From Actinomycetes bacterium (lineage in GTDB: Bacteria; Actinomycetota; Actinomycetes; Actinomycetales; Microbacteriaceae), in contig JAEYVF010000065.1 of NCBI GenBank assembly GCA_023432005.1, forward strand, positions 1 to 48,253: a stretch of DNA of 48,253 nt, given 5' to 3'. The position numbers and the translations under genes are program-made. Below the pieces are notes generated by a model, which did not search any database, was not told the origin of the DNA, and worked only from the letters and a program-made list of their open reading frames with translations. Position 1 is the stretch's first letter. Each line of letters starts with the position of its first letter. Below are positions 9,285-18,976 of the stretch, piece after piece.

Positions 9285-9953
9285 ATGAGCACCATCATCA
9301 CCGTGCAGGGGCACTTCACGGCCTGGTACCCCGCCGAGCGCGCGACCGTCAGCCTCACCGTCGGCTTCGATGGCGCGAGGCGCGAGGAGGTGCTGGCCTC
9401 GGCGAGCGCCGCCGTGCAGACCGTCACCGACTCCGTCACGCGGCTGCACGACGCGGATGCCGGGCCCGTCACGTGGTGGTCGTCCGACCGCATCCGCGTG
9501 TGGGCGCAGCGGCCGTGGAACAGCGAGGGCAAGCAGCTGGCGCCCGTGCACCACGCGGCGATCGCGGTCTCCGTGAAGTTCAAGGACTTCGACGCGCTCG
9601 CCGACTGGCTCACGGAGATCGCGACGGTTCCGGGCGTGCAGGTGGACGGCATCGACTGGGCGCTCACCGAGGCGAAGCGCACGGCCGTCACGACCGAGGT
9701 GCGCGCCCGCGCCGTGCGCGACGCCGCCGACAAGGCGCGCGTGTTCGCGCAGGCGATCGGGAGCTCCGACGTCACCGCGACGGCCATCGCCGACCCCGGG
9801 ATGCTGGGCGTGCAGGGCGCCGGATCGGAGCCCGCGCCGAGCATGATGCGCGCCGCCGCGTTCGCATCGACCGGAGGTGGCGCGTCGTTCGGCTTCACGC
9901 CCGAGGACATCGAGGTGTCGGCATCCGTCGACGCGCGCTTCGAGGCGCGCTGA
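9285..9953 (+). CDS. SIMPL (DUF541) domain protein
   Basis: 222 residues from ATG 9285. An upstream ATG at 9261 would add eight residues, but GAGG sits just before 9285. The sequence has the SIMPL/DUF541 pattern: an N-terminal beta strand (IITVQGHFTAWYPAERATVSL), a long helix, then the conserved RARAVRDAADKARVFAQAIG helix. No signal peptide is visible, unlike many family members, so a cytoplasmic location is inferred. The family was named for a mouse signalling protein and its bacterial function is unclear. It lies between ssrA and smpB but on the opposite strand to both, so its place in trans-translation is only positional. Confidence 0.8.
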   Translation: MSTIITVQGHFTAWYPAERATVSLTVGFDGARREEVLASASAAVQTVTDSVTRLHDADAGPVTWWSSDRIRVWAQRPWNSEGKQLAPVHHAAIAVSVKFKDFDALADWLTEIATVPGVQVDGIDWALTEAKRTAVTTEVRARAVRDAADKARVFAQAIGSSDVTATAIADPGMLGVQGAGSEPAPSMMRAAAFASTGGGASFGFTPEDIEVSASVDARFEAR

Positions 9954-9957
9954 GCCG

Positions 9958-10434
9958 CTACTCCCCCAGGTGCCGGCGGCTCGACATCGCGCGATCCGCC
10001 TCGCGCTTGTCCTGGCGCTCGCGCAGCGCCTGCCGCTTGTCGTACTCGCGCTTGCCCTTCGCGACCGCGAGCTCCACCTTTGCGCGGCCGTCCTTGAAGT
10101 AGATCGAGAGCGGCACGAGCGTGTAGCCGCCCTCCTTCGTGCGGTGGCTGATCTTGATGATCTGCGCCTTGTGCATGAGGAGCTTGCGCTTGCGGCGGGT
10201 GGCGTGGTTGGTCCACGAGCCGGAACCCCACTCGGGGATGTGCACGGCGTCGAGCCAGATCTCGCCGCCGTCGATGAACGCGTAGCCGTCGACGAGCGAT
10301 GCCTTGCCCTCGCGCAGCGACTTGACCTCGGTGCCCGAGAGCACGATGCCGGCCTCGTAGGTGTCCTCGATCAGGTAGTCGTGGCGCGCCTTGCGGTTGG
10401 TCGCGACGACCTTCTCACCCTTCTCACGGGGCAT
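9958..10434 (-). CDS. smpB: SsrA-binding protein SmpB
   Basis: 158 residues from ATG 10434, the usual SmpB length. Characteristic stretches are ATNRKARHDYLIEDTYEAG, VLSGTEVKSLREGKASL, GEIWLDAVHIPEW and the basic C-terminal tail KGKREYDKRQ, which mimics the mRNA path in the ribosome. SmpB binds tmRNA and delivers it to stalled ribosomes. The gene follows ftsX on the same strand after ~165 bases, which hold a 12-bp inverted repeat (10510-10521 and 10564-10575). The stop is only 4 bases from the SIMPL gene stop, so the two genes converge. Confidence 0.97.
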   Translation of the reverse strand: MPREKGEKVVATNRKARHDYLIEDTYEAGIVLSGTEVKSLREGKASLVDGYAFIDGGEIWLDAVHIPEWGSGSWTNHATRRKRKLLMHKAQIIKISHRTKEGGYTLVPLSIYFKDGRAKVELAVAKGKREYDKRQALRERQDKREADRAMSSRRHLGE

Positions 10435-10509
10435 GACGCACCTCCCTGCGCTCGACATCCGGAGCCCGCGCATCCGCAGGCAGCAGCCGTTCAGTCTAGC
10501 GGTCTGTCA

Positions 10510-10575
10510 AACGCTGTAGCGCCTGACCTCGCGCCCCCGCCGTACCTGCCACGCCGGGCCGACCGCTACAGCGTT
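10510..10575. repeat. 12-bp inverted repeat between ftsX and smpB
   Basis: AACGCTGTAGCG (10510-10521) and its exact complement CGCTACAGCGTT (10564-10575) are separated by 42 bases. It lies between the ftsX stop and the smpB start, both on the minus strand. It could form a long hairpin in the ftsEX transcript or act as an operator for smpB; the sequence does not decide between these. Confidence 0.5.
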
Positions 10576-10600
10576 CGGCACGGAGCCACGAGGCCGGGCG

Positions 10601-11509
10601 TCACGCCTTGAGGTAGCGACGGATGGCGACGCTCGCTGAGAGGGCCGCGAGCAGGGCGCCCACGCCCACCAGGACGGGCGCCACGAGCACCGCCTCGGGG
10701 AGGCCGATGAAGGTGTAGTCCGTGATGCGCTCGGCGAGGTAGCCGTTCACGAAGAAGTGAACGATCGCGACGACCGCGCCGCTCGCGAGGAGCGAGCCGA
10801 CGAGCGACGCGAGCACCCCCTCGAGGATGAACGGCGTCTCGATGAAGCGGTTCGAGGCGCCGACGAGCCGCATGATCGCGAGCTCACGCCGCCGCGAGAA
10901 CGCCGAGAGACGGATGGTGGTGGAGATGAGCAGCACCGCCGCGATGAGCATGAGCGCCGCGATGCCGACGGCCGTATAGCTCGCGGCGTTCATGACGTCG
11001 AAGATCGGCTGCAGGAGGGCGCGCTGGTCGGTGACCTCGTCGACGCCCGGCATGCCGCTGATGGAGTCGATGATGACGTCGGAGTTGCCCGGATCGACGA
11101 GCTTGATCTGGAAGTCGTAGGCGAACGAGTCGATCGTCGCGAGCTCCACGACGTCGTTGCCCGCGAACTGCTCCTGGAAGCGTGCGAACGCGTCCTCGGG
11201 CGACTCGAGGGTCCATTTCTCGACGAACTCGGTGAGCGTCGGGCCGTCGAGCTGCGCCGCGACGGCATCGATCTGCTCCTCGGTCGCCGTCGCCCCGTCG
11301 CAGCTCGGCACCGCGGGGATGCACATGTAGACCGTGACCTCGGCGCGCTCGTACCAGTAGCTCTTCATCTCGCCGATCTGCATCTGCAGCAGGATCGCGG
11401 CACCGAAGAAGGTGAGCGAGATGAAGGTGACCAGGATCACCGACACGACCATCGAGAGGTTGCGCCGGAAGCCCTGGCCGACCTCCGAGAGGATCAGTCC
11501 GAGCCTCAC
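10601..11509 (-). CDS. ftsX: Cell-division ABC transporter permease FtsX
   Basis: 302 residues from GTG 11509, overlapping the ftsE stop (GTGA). Topology is the FtsX pattern: one N-terminal membrane segment (MVVSVILVTFISLTFFGAA), a ~120-residue extracellular domain with a cysteine pair (YMCIPAVPSC), then three C-terminal membrane segments and the tail AIRRYLKA. FtsX with FtsE transmits ATP hydrolysis across the membrane to peptidoglycan hydrolases at the division site (RipC/CwlO-type in actinobacteria). The order ftsE-ftsX-smpB is conserved in the phylum. Confidence 0.96.
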   Translation of the reverse strand: MRLGLILSEVGQGFRRNLSMVVSVILVTFISLTFFGAAILLQMQIGEMKSYWYERAEVTVYMCIPAVPSCDGATATEEQIDAVAAQLDGPTLTEFVEKWTLESPEDAFARFQEQFAGNDVVELATIDSFAYDFQIKLVDPGNSDVIIDSISGMPGVDEVTDQRALLQPIFDVMNAASYTAVGIAALMLIAAVLLISTTIRLSAFSRRRELAIMRLVGASNRFIETPFILEGVLASLVGSLLASGAVVAIVHFFVNGYLAERITDYTFIGLPEAVLVAPVLVGVGALLAALSASVAIRRYLKA

Positions 11510-12486
11510 GACCGACCTCCCGGCTCGACGAGGGGCGGGGGCACGGGCGGTGCGGATGCCGTGGTGGGCGGGGCGGACTCGGTCGCGGGTCGCGCGGGCG
11601 GCGTCTGCTTGGGCACGAAGAACGAGGCCGTGAGCGGCTCGGGCTCGCGCTCGGGCGCCGCCGGCGCCGTGTGAGCGGGCGTGGCCGCGGGGGCCGCCTC
11701 GGCGGGCGACACCGATCCGCGCAGCGCATCCGGTGCGGGGGCTCCCGCCGCCTTGAGCTGCTCGCGCTCGAGCTGGTCGCGGAAGTCCTGCACGGGGATC
11801 GCCTGCGTCTGGTAGCCGCCCTGGCGCTCGTCGCGCACGACCTGTCCGGAGATGAGCTCGATGACGCGGCGCTTCATCGTGTCGACGATGCCCGAGTCGT
11901 GGGTGGCCATGAGCACGGTCGTGCCGTTCGCGTTGATCGTCGACAGCAGGGTCATGATGCCGGCGCTCGTGGCGGGGTCGAGGTTTCCCGTGGGCTCGTC
12001 GGCGAGCAGGATGGCGGGCTTGTTCACGATGGCGCGCGCGATCGCGACGCGCTGCTGCTCCCCGCCCGAGAGCTCGTGCGGGAAGCGCCCCGCCTTGCCG
12101 GCCAGGCCGACCATCTTGAGCACGTCCGGCACGGCCTCCTGGATGAAGCCCTTCGACTTGCCGATCACCTGCAGCGTGAACGCGACGTTGTCGAACACCG
12201 TCTTCGCGGGCAGCAGGCGGAAGTCCTGGAAGACCACGCCGAGGTTGCGGCGGAAGTACGGCACCTTGCGGTTCGCGAGCGACGTCAGGTCGTTCCCGAG
12301 CACGTGGATCCTGCCCTTGCTCGGCTTCTCCTCCTTGAGGATCAGCCGCAGGAAGCTCGACTTGCCGGAGCCCGAGGCCCCGACGAGGAACACGAACTCC
12401 CCCTTCAGCACCTCGAGATCCACGTTGTTGAGGGCGGGGCGCGTGGTGCCGGAGTAGGTCTTGGAGACCTGGTCGAATCGGATCAT
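11506..12486 (-). CDS. ftsE: Cell-division ATP-binding protein FtsE with C-terminal extension
   Basis: 326 residues. The first ~225 are a canonical FtsE ATPase: MIRFDQVSKTY, Walker A GASGSGKSS, signature LSGGEQQRVAIARA, Walker B ILLADEPTGNLD and the ATHDSGIVD His-loop. FtsE drives FtsX in septal wall hydrolysis. The protein runs ~100 residues beyond a typical FtsE; the tail is Pro/Ala/Glu-rich and likely disordered, a feature of some actinobacterial FtsE. The stop overlaps the ftsX start. A hairpin at 12567-12595 separates it from the LPXTG gene upstream on the same strand, so ftsEX probably has its own promoter near 12490-12560. Confidence 0.96.
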   Translation of the reverse strand: MIRFDQVSKTYSGTTRPALNNVDLEVLKGEFVFLVGASGSGKSSFLRLILKEEKPSKGRIHVLGNDLTSLANRKVPYFRRNLGVVFQDFRLLPAKTVFDNVAFTLQVIGKSKGFIQEAVPDVLKMVGLAGKAGRFPHELSGGEQQRVAIARAIVNKPAILLADEPTGNLDPATSAGIMTLLSTINANGTTVLMATHDSGIVDTMKRRVIELISGQVVRDERQGGYQTQAIPVQDFRDQLEREQLKAAGAPAPDALRGSVSPAEAAPAATPAHTAPAAPEREPEPLTASFFVPKQTPPARPATESAPPTTASAPPVPPPLVEPGGRS

Positions 12487-12566
12487 GGCGCGCCCAGCCT
12501 AAGCACGCAGCTTCTCGTCCGAGGTCGCGACACTCCCCCCGTTCGGGATCGCCCAGGGATGCCGCT

Positions 12567-12595
12567 GGGGGCGACGGCACGAGACCGTCGCCCCC
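12567..12595 (-). terminator. Hairpin terminator after the LPXTG protein gene
   Basis: GGGGGCGACGG (12567-12577) pairs perfectly with 12585-12595 across a 7-base loop. It sits ~40 bases past the stop of the LPXTG gene and ahead of ftsE on the same strand. No T tract follows. It probably insulates ftsE from transcription of the surface-protein gene. Confidence 0.65.
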
Positions 12596-12636
12596 GGCGG
12601 GCGGTGGGCGGGCCGCGTCGGGGCGGCCCGAGCGGA

Positions 12637-14037
12637 TCAGCTCGAGGCGATCCGGCGGAGCCCGAGGGCTGCGACGCCGGCGCCCGCGAGCAGGCCTCCG
12701 AGCATCACGAGCCCGGCGATGCCTCCCAGTTCGGCGCCCGTCGCGGGCAGCCGCGCGGGGCGCTCGCCCGCCGTGGTTCCGGGGCGGGGGGCGTCGGCAC
12801 CTCCCCCGGGCGCGCCCCCCGCTCCGCCACCGGCGCCGCCTGTCCCGCCTCCCGCGGGAGCGGCGACGACACGGTAGTCATAGGCGATCTGCGTGCGGTG
12901 CCCCGCGACGTCGACGGCGTACAGCGTGAGGCTGTGCTCGCCGAGCACCGAGGTCGGCACGACACCCGTGGGCGACTCGAGGATGCCGCACTCCGCGATG
13001 CCGGACGTGGCGTCGTCGCACACGGCGCGGATCGAGACGGCCTGGCCCTGGTGGTAGTCGGGTGCCGCGAGCGCGGGGAGCGCGCCGCCCACCGCGACGG
13101 TCGGGGCGACGGTGTCGAGGCGCACGCGGTGGCTGCCGTCGGCGCGGTTGCCGTAGACGTCGTAGGCCCAGAAGGACACATCCGTCACGCCGTCGATGTC
13201 GAGCGTGAAGGCGGCGTCCTCCTCCTCGCGCGTGACGTCGCCGTTGGTGGAGACGGCGCCATCCGTCCACCAGTGGCGCGAGGCGATGCCGGACGCGTCG
13301 CTCGCGGCGATCCCGATGCCGAGCGGCATCGTGTACCAGCCGCTCGCCGGCTCGGGGCCGATCTGGATCGACACAGTCGGGGCGGTGAGGTCGGGCGCGA
13401 CGAGGTAGCGGAATGTCGTGGTGGCGGTGAAACCCGCGGCATCCGTCGCGGTCACCTCGATCGTGTGCTCGCCGAGCTCGGCGGTCGGAAGCGCGGCGCC
13501 GTCGGAGAGCGGCGCGAGGCACGAGACGACCCCCGACGCCTCGTCGGCGCACGTGTAGTCGAAGCTCACCGCGGCGCCGCGCTCGACGAGCGTCGGCGTC
13601 GGGATGTCGATCGTCGGGGCCGTGCGGTCGATCCGGAACACATGATCGTGCGGCTCCTCGACGTTGCCCGCCGCATCCGTTGCCCACACCGTGACGGTCG
13701 TCGTGCCCTCGCGGGTGAGCGTGATGCTCACGTCGGCGCCGGGGACGGTCACGGCGGCGGCGCCGTCGATCGAGTAGCTGATCGAGGCGACCGCCGAGTC
13801 GTCGCTCGCCGTGATGCGCGCGGGCACCGAGGCGCTCGTGTACCAGCCGGAGGCGGGCGGCGTGCCGCGGTGCACCGTCGAGACGGGGGCCGTGGTGTCG
13901 TCGCCGGGTTCTGCGGCCGACGCGGCGATCGGCGCGAGCACGGCGCTCGCGACGAGCCCGGATGCGAGGGCGGCCGTGAGGGGGATCCACCGCGAACGGG
14001 CGCGGCGGGTGGAGGTGGTGGTGGGAGGGATCGTCAT
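12637..14037 (-). CDS. LPXTG-anchored surface protein with Ig-like/OmpL47-type repeats
   Basis: 466 residues. A signal peptide (SRWIPLTAALASGLVASA, cleavage near AASAAE) is followed by about four ~95-residue beta modules. Each opens with a phrase such as ASGWYTSASVPARITASD or ASGWYTMPLGIGIAASD and contains a FDYTCADEASGV/RAVCDDATSGI core, as in OmpL47-like and bacterial Ig-like repeats. A Gly/Pro-rich spacer leads to the sortase motif LPATG, a hydrophobic segment and a short basic tail. It should be covalently wall-anchored; adhesion or scaffolding is a guess. It sits between prfB and ftsE, two genes usually adjacent in related genomes, so it looks like a local insertion. Confidence 0.88.
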   Translation of the reverse strand: MTIPPTTTSTRRARSRWIPLTAALASGLVASAVLAPIAASAAEPGDDTTAPVSTVHRGTPPASGWYTSASVPARITASDDSAVASISYSIDGAAAVTVPGADVSITLTREGTTTVTVWATDAAGNVEEPHDHVFRIDRTAPTIDIPTPTLVERGAAVSFDYTCADEASGVVSCLAPLSDGAALPTAELGEHTIEVTATDAAGFTATTTFRYLVAPDLTAPTVSIQIGPEPASGWYTMPLGIGIAASDASGIASRHWWTDGAVSTNGDVTREEEDAAFTLDIDGVTDVSFWAYDVYGNRADGSHRVRLDTVAPTVAVGGALPALAAPDYHQGQAVSIRAVCDDATSGIAECGILESPTGVVPTSVLGEHSLTLYAVDVAGHRTQIAYDYRVVAAPAGGGTGGAGGGAGGAPGGGADAPRPGTTAGERPARLPATGAELGGIAGLVMLGGLLAGAGVAALGLRRIASS

Positions 14038-14136
14038 GACGACGACGCTAGGAACGCGGCGCGTCCCGCCGGCAGGGAGCCCGGTCCCCCGTTCGGTCCC
14101 GCGTCGCGGGACGCGGGGTGGGGCAGGCGTCCCGGG

Positions 14137-15246
<1,110 letters not shown>

Positions 15247-15345
15247 GGCGCCCCCAGCCTAGCCGCGCCGGGGCCCACGGGCGCGGTCGGGCTTCGCGGC
15301 CATCCGTCGTCGGCTCGGTCGACAGGGGCGTAGCGTGGATCGCCC

Positions 15346-16602
15346 ATGACGGATGCCGCTTCCCCCGATCGCTTCCCGTGGCGGCAGGTCGTCGTCGCGG
15401 CGTTCCTGCCCACCATCCTGTTCTCGATCGGCGAGGGCGCGATCCTGCCGATCATCCCGGCCGTCGCGCACGACCTCGGGGCGGGGCTGTCGGGCGCGGG
15501 GCTCATCGCCGCGATGATCGTGATCGGCGAGCTCCTCGGCGACCTGCCCGCGGGCGCGCTCGTGGCGCGCATCGGCGAGCGCACGGCCATGATCGGCGCG
15601 TCGGCTCTGTCGATCGCGGGCGTCGCGATCGCCCTCGTCGCACCGAATCCGTGGGTGCTGGGACTCGGCATCCTCGTGATCGGCGTCGCGACCGCGGCGT
15701 TCGGCCTCGCCCGGCACGCGTTCATGACGAGCTTCGTGCCGCCCGCCTACCGCGCCCGCGCGCTGTCGACGCTCGGCGGCACGTTCCGCCTCGGCTACCT
15801 CGTCGGGCCGTTCGTGACCGCCGGCGTCATCCAGGCGACGGGCTCCGCGGCCGACGCCTTCTGGATCCACCTCGCGGCGTGCGTCGCCGCGATCATCGTG
15901 CTCGTCGTGCTGCACGACCCCGCGGATGCCGTCACGACGCGCCCGGGGCCGGCGGCGCGCGAGGCGGCCGGCGAGCAGCACGGGCTCTTCCGCACGATCC
16001 GCGACAACCGGCGGGTGCTCGGCACCCTCGGCACCGGGGCGGCGCTCGTGGCGGCGCTGCGCTCGAGCCGCAACGTCATCCTTCCGCTCTGGGCGCTCTC
16101 GATCGGCGTCGACGAGGCGACGACCGCGATCATCATCGGCTCGGCGGCGACGCTCGACTTCGCCCTGTTCTACGCGGGCGGCTGGATCATGGACCGCTTC
16201 GGTCGACTCTGGACGGCCGTTCCCTCGATGATCGGGCTCGGGCTCTCGCACCTCCTGCTCGCGGTGACGCACGACGTGCCGGGAGCCGTCGTGTGGTTCG
16301 CGATCGTCGCGGGACTGCTGTCGCTCTCGAACGGCATCGGCGCGGGCATCCTCATGACGCTCGGTGCCGACCTCGCCGACCCCGCGCATCCCGGGCCGTT
16401 CCTCGGCGCGTGGCGGTTCACGGCGGACTCGGGTGCGGCCGCCGCGCCCGTGCTCATCGCCGCGCTCACCGCCGCTGCCTCGCTGCCGGTCGCCGCGGGC
16501 GTCATGGGCGCGCTCGGGCTGGCGGGTGCGCTCGACCTGCGCGTCTTCGTGCCGCGCTACGCGAAGGGCGGCGCGCCGAGACAGCCGCGCCGACTCACGT
16601 GA
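15346..16602 (+). CDS. Major facilitator superfamily transporter
   Basis: 418 residues with about 12 hydrophobic segments in two halves separated by a cytoplasmic loop near residues 195-225 (TTRPGPAAREAAGEQHG). The motif-A-like loop after helix 2 is present (GDLPAGALVARIGERTAM). Such proteins are usually proton-coupled drug or metabolite exporters; the substrate cannot be told. It is divergent from prfB across ~100 bases. Its 3' end overlaps the lipoprotein gene on the other strand by 8 bases. Confidence 0.88.
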   Translation: MTDAASPDRFPWRQVVVAAFLPTILFSIGEGAILPIIPAVAHDLGAGLSGAGLIAAMIVIGELLGDLPAGALVARIGERTAMIGASALSIAGVAIALVAPNPWVLGLGILVIGVATAAFGLARHAFMTSFVPPAYRARALSTLGGTFRLGYLVGPFVTAGVIQATGSAADAFWIHLAACVAAIIVLVVLHDPADAVTTRPGPAAREAAGEQHGLFRTIRDNRRVLGTLGTGAALVAALRSSRNVILPLWALSIGVDEATTAIIIGSAATLDFALFYAGGWIMDRFGRLWTAVPSMIGLGLSHLLLAVTHDVPGAVVWFAIVAGLLSLSNGIGAGILMTLGADLADPAHPGPFLGAWRFTADSGAAAAPVLIAALTAAASLPVAAGVMGALGLAGALDLRVFVPRYAKGGAPRQPRRLT

Positions 16603-17134
16603 ACAGCAGCACCTCCTCGTTGCCGACGAGCACCGAGGTGATGCGGTCACCCGTGATGCCGAAGATGACGACGAGGCCGTCGGACGACGCCTTGAGGGCG
16701 ATGACGTCGGCCGGCACGAGGTCGGAGTAGTAGGGGCTCGCCCGCACCTGGTCGAGGTAGGCGGCATCGACGGGCGAGATCCATCCGCTCGACCCGGCGG
16801 TGTAGGCGAGCAGCTCCCCCGTGGCGTCCTCGGGGCTCACGGGCCCGCAGCACTCGGACGAGGCGATGATGTAGGTCACCGTGTCGGCCATATAGGGGCC
16901 GATGGCCGCGGGGTTGCCCGACTCGACACCGCCGACGATCGCCGCGCGCTCCGAGTCGTCGAGGCTCGGGGTCTCAGGTGTGGGCGTGCTGCTCGGCTCC
17001 TCGCTCGGCGCGGTGTCGGGGGTCTCGGATGCGGTGGGCGTCGCCGTCGGCTCGGGCGCGGTGGGCACGCAGCCGGTGAGGGCGAGCAGTGCGAGGAGCG
17101 CTGCGGCGAGAGCGGTGCGGGGCGAGGGCTTCAT
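16595..17134 (-). CDS. Putative lipoprotein of unknown function
   Basis: 179 residues from ATG 17134, preceded by AGGGA; a longer in-frame start at 17170 is rejected. A lipoprotein signal (MKPSPRTALAAALLALLAL) ends in LTGC, so the protein should be tethered outside the membrane. A ~35-residue Thr/Pro/Glu-rich linker follows, then a ~110-residue compact domain with a conspicuous vicinal Cys pair (SSECCGPVSPED). I do not recognise the domain; size and position suggest an NTF2-like or small binding fold, which is a guess. Convergent with the MFS gene. Confidence 0.75.
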   Translation of the reverse strand: MKPSPRTALAAALLALLALTGCVPTAPEPTATPTASETPDTAPSEEPSSTPTPETPSLDDSERAAIVGGVESGNPAAIGPYMADTVTYIIASSECCGPVSPEDATGELLAYTAGSSGWISPVDAAYLDQVRASPYYSDLVPADVIALKASSDGLVVIFGITGDRITSVLVGNEEVLLFT

Positions 17135-17206
17135 GGCGGTCCCTTTCGGGGATCGGGCAGGGGATGGCACCTTCGCACCCAGCCTCGCGGTTCGACGCGC
17201 GCGCGG

Positions 17207-17596
17207 TCAAGCGTTCGCGACGAAGGGCCACTCCCCCGTGCGCTCGCCGGGCTCGAGCGGTCGCAGCGTGCGCGGAATCGGCCACGCCACCTCGTGCGCC
17301 TCGAGCGGAACGTCGATCGCGCCGAAGTCGTCGCGCTTGACGCGGATGCGGTCGGTCGACACCTCGAGGATCCGCACGCGCAGCGGCGCCTCCCCCGCGA
17401 GCTCGAGCACGTAGGGGTCGGCGAGGTAGCCGATGCCGAGCCCGTCGAGCAGCTCCTCCGCCGCGAGCCAGTCGAGCGCCCCCGCCAGGTCACGGCCCAG
17501 CAGGTCGACGGGCACGAAGCCCTCGCCCTCGGGCCGCATCCATCCGAGGCGCTCCCCGTCGGGGCGCCGGTGCTCGATCCACGCGCTCACGTCCAC
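17207..17596 (-). CDS. Conserved hypothetical protein
   Basis: 129 residues, acidic, without signal peptide or membrane segment, so probably cytoplasmic. The composition is beta-rich with regular aromatic and acidic positions (WIEHRRPDGERLGWMRPEGE at the start, ILEVSTDRIRVKRDDFGAI in the middle). I recognise no domain or catalytic motif. It stands between the lipoprotein and RidA genes, all on the minus strand with 45-75 base gaps, so co-transcription is possible. Coding is supported by the codon pattern and the absence of a competing frame. Confidence 0.7.
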   Translation of the reverse strand: MDVSAWIEHRRPDGERLGWMRPEGEGFVPVDLLGRDLAGALDWLAAEELLDGLGIGYLADPYVLELAGEAPLRVRILEVSTDRIRVKRDDFGAIDVPLEAHEVAWPIPRTLRPLEPGERTGEWPFVANA

Positions 17597-17640
17597 GCAT
17601 CCACGCTAGGGCCGGATCCGACGGTTCGGCGTTGTGTGAC

Positions 17641-18021
17641 TCAGCCCTCGAGCTGCGCGGTCATCATGATCGACACCCGGATGCCGGGCAGCTCCGGCCC
17701 CAGCCTCGCCACCGCACGGGCGGGCGGGTCCGCCCCGAGCACGTCGGCGTACGCCTCGTTCATCCCCGCGAAGTCGGGCGGGTTCGCCAGCAGCACCGTG
17801 ACGAGCGTGACCTCGCGGAGCGAGGCCCCACCCGCGCGGAGCACCGCCTCGCAGTTGCGGAGCGCCTGCCGGGTCTGGTCCTGGATCGACTCGGGCAGCT
17901 CACCCGTGCGCGGGTCGACCCCCACCATGCCCGACACGTGGATCGTCGAGCCCGATCGGATGCCCTGGCTGTAGAGCGGCGAGCTCGGAGCGTCGTCGGT
18001 CGAGAGCGTCTGCCTCACCAT
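17641..18021 (-). CDS. RidA/YjgF-family enamine/imine deaminase-like protein
   Basis: 126 residues, the normal RidA length. Family patterns are visible: SGMVGVDPRTGELP near the start, IQDQTRQALRNCEAVLRAGGASL in the central helix and the C-terminal PELPGIRVSIMMTAQLEG. RidA proteins form trimers and hydrolyse reactive enamines made by PLP enzymes such as threonine dehydratase. The classical active-site Arg appears shifted or replaced (ARAVARLGPELPG), so this may belong to a divergent Rid subgroup. It lies just upstream of the hypothetical gene on the same strand. Confidence 0.88.
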   Translation of the reverse strand: MVRQTLSTDDAPSSPLYSQGIRSGSTIHVSGMVGVDPRTGELPESIQDQTRQALRNCEAVLRAGGASLREVTLVTVLLANPPDFAGMNEAYADVLGADPPARAVARLGPELPGIRVSIMMTAQLEG

Positions 18022-18059
18022 GCCGCGAAGCCTACGCTCGGCCCCGCGAAGCGCAAGCC

Positions 18060-18506
18060 TCAGCCGAAGACGGAGCGGGCGGTCGCCGTGGCCTCGACGC
18101 GGATGCCCTCGGGCACGAAGAGCGTGACGACGGGCGGCCGCCAGGACGACGACACGGTCACCGTGGCGCTCAGGCCGTCGGCGGTGAACGCGCGATCCAC
18201 GGCGAGGTCGTCGAGGTCGGGCGCGGGGTTGCCCGCGAGGTAGTCGTCGACGGCGGATGCGACGCCCGCGGCGTCGAGGACGGGCCGCGGCCCGTCGGTC
18301 GTCACGGTCACGGTGTCGAGCTCGAACGACTCCGCGCCGACGAGCGCGGCACCGTCGGCCACGGTGAACAGCCGCTTCCTCTCGAGGTAGAGGGAGGTGG
18401 CGGCCGTCACGAGCAGCACGATGAGCAGGCCGAGGAACACGAAGAACGCCACGAGCGGGAGCATCGACCCGTCGTCGTCCGCGAGCGCCCGCCGCATCCG
18501 CGTCAC
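18060..18506 (-). CDS. Flp-pilus assembly protein, TadE/TadG-like
   Basis: 148 residues. The start is GTG 18506 (overlapping the upstream stop, GTGA) or ATG 18497. The N-terminus has the prepilin-like pattern DDDGSMLPLVAFFVFLGLL, with a charged leader followed by one hydrophobic helix, and a ~100-residue outer domain. It resembles the TadG/TadE 'Flp pilus-assembly' group that makes minor pseudopilins of the tad system. It is the last gene of the tad operon. In the integrated state it is cut off from the operon promoter by the element at 19448-28277, so expression is doubtful. Confidence 0.75.
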   Translation of the reverse strand: MTRMRRALADDDGSMLPLVAFFVFLGLLIVLLVTAATSLYLERKRLFTVADGAALVGAESFELDTVTVTTDGPRPVLDAAGVASAVDDYLAGNPAPDLDDLAVDRAFTADGLSATVTVSSSWRPPVVTLFVPEGIRVEATATARSVFG

Positions 18507-18976
18507 GGCCCCGCCCGGAAGCGCGAGACCTGCTCGGTCGCGACGGCGCGCACCGGCACGGCGAGCGCCACGTCGAGGCCGAGGACGGGCAGTGCGAAGG
18601 GCAGCGGGACGACCGCCGCGAGCTCGACCGTCACGAATCCGCGGCGCGCGAGGCAGTCGGCGGGCTCCGGTCGGCAGGTGACCGCGACCTCGGCCGCCGA
18701 CGCGTCGACCCCGTAGTCGGCGAGCGTCACGCGGATGGCGCGCTCGGCGGCGGCGTACGCGTCCGCCTCCGTCGACGCCTGCACGAACACCCGGCTGGCC
18801 TGACGTGCCGCGCCCTCGACGCCGAGCGACCCCGCCTGCAGCGCGGCGACGACGAGCACGAGGTAGACGAGCGGCACGAGCAGCAGCACCCCCGCCGTCA
18901 TGAACTCGAGCGACGCGGATCCGTCCTCATCGCGCACGGCGGCGCGCGACTCAATCCAGCGTCTCGCGTGCCGCAT
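18503..18976 (-). CDS. TadE-like pseudopilin
   Basis: 157 residues from ATG 18976, which overlaps the 3' end of the preceding tadE-like gene by 26 bases; an in-frame start at 19000 is possible but deeper in the overlap. The N-terminal signature DEDGSASLEFMTAGVLLLV is that of class III (Flp/TadE) prepilins: charged leader, G/S cleavage point, glutamate at +5 and a hydrophobic helix. A Cys pair (TCRPEPADC) in the outer domain may form a disulfide. Minor pilin-like component of the tad machine, in the membrane or pilus. Stop overlaps the next start. Confidence 0.82.
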   Translation of the reverse strand: MRHARRWIESRAAVRDEDGSASLEFMTAGVLLLVPLVYLVLVVAALQAGSLGVEGAARQASRVFVQASTEADAYAAAERAIRVTLADYGVDASAAEVAVTCRPEPADCLARRGFVTVELAAVVPLPFALPVLGLDVALAVPVRAVATEQVSRFRAGP

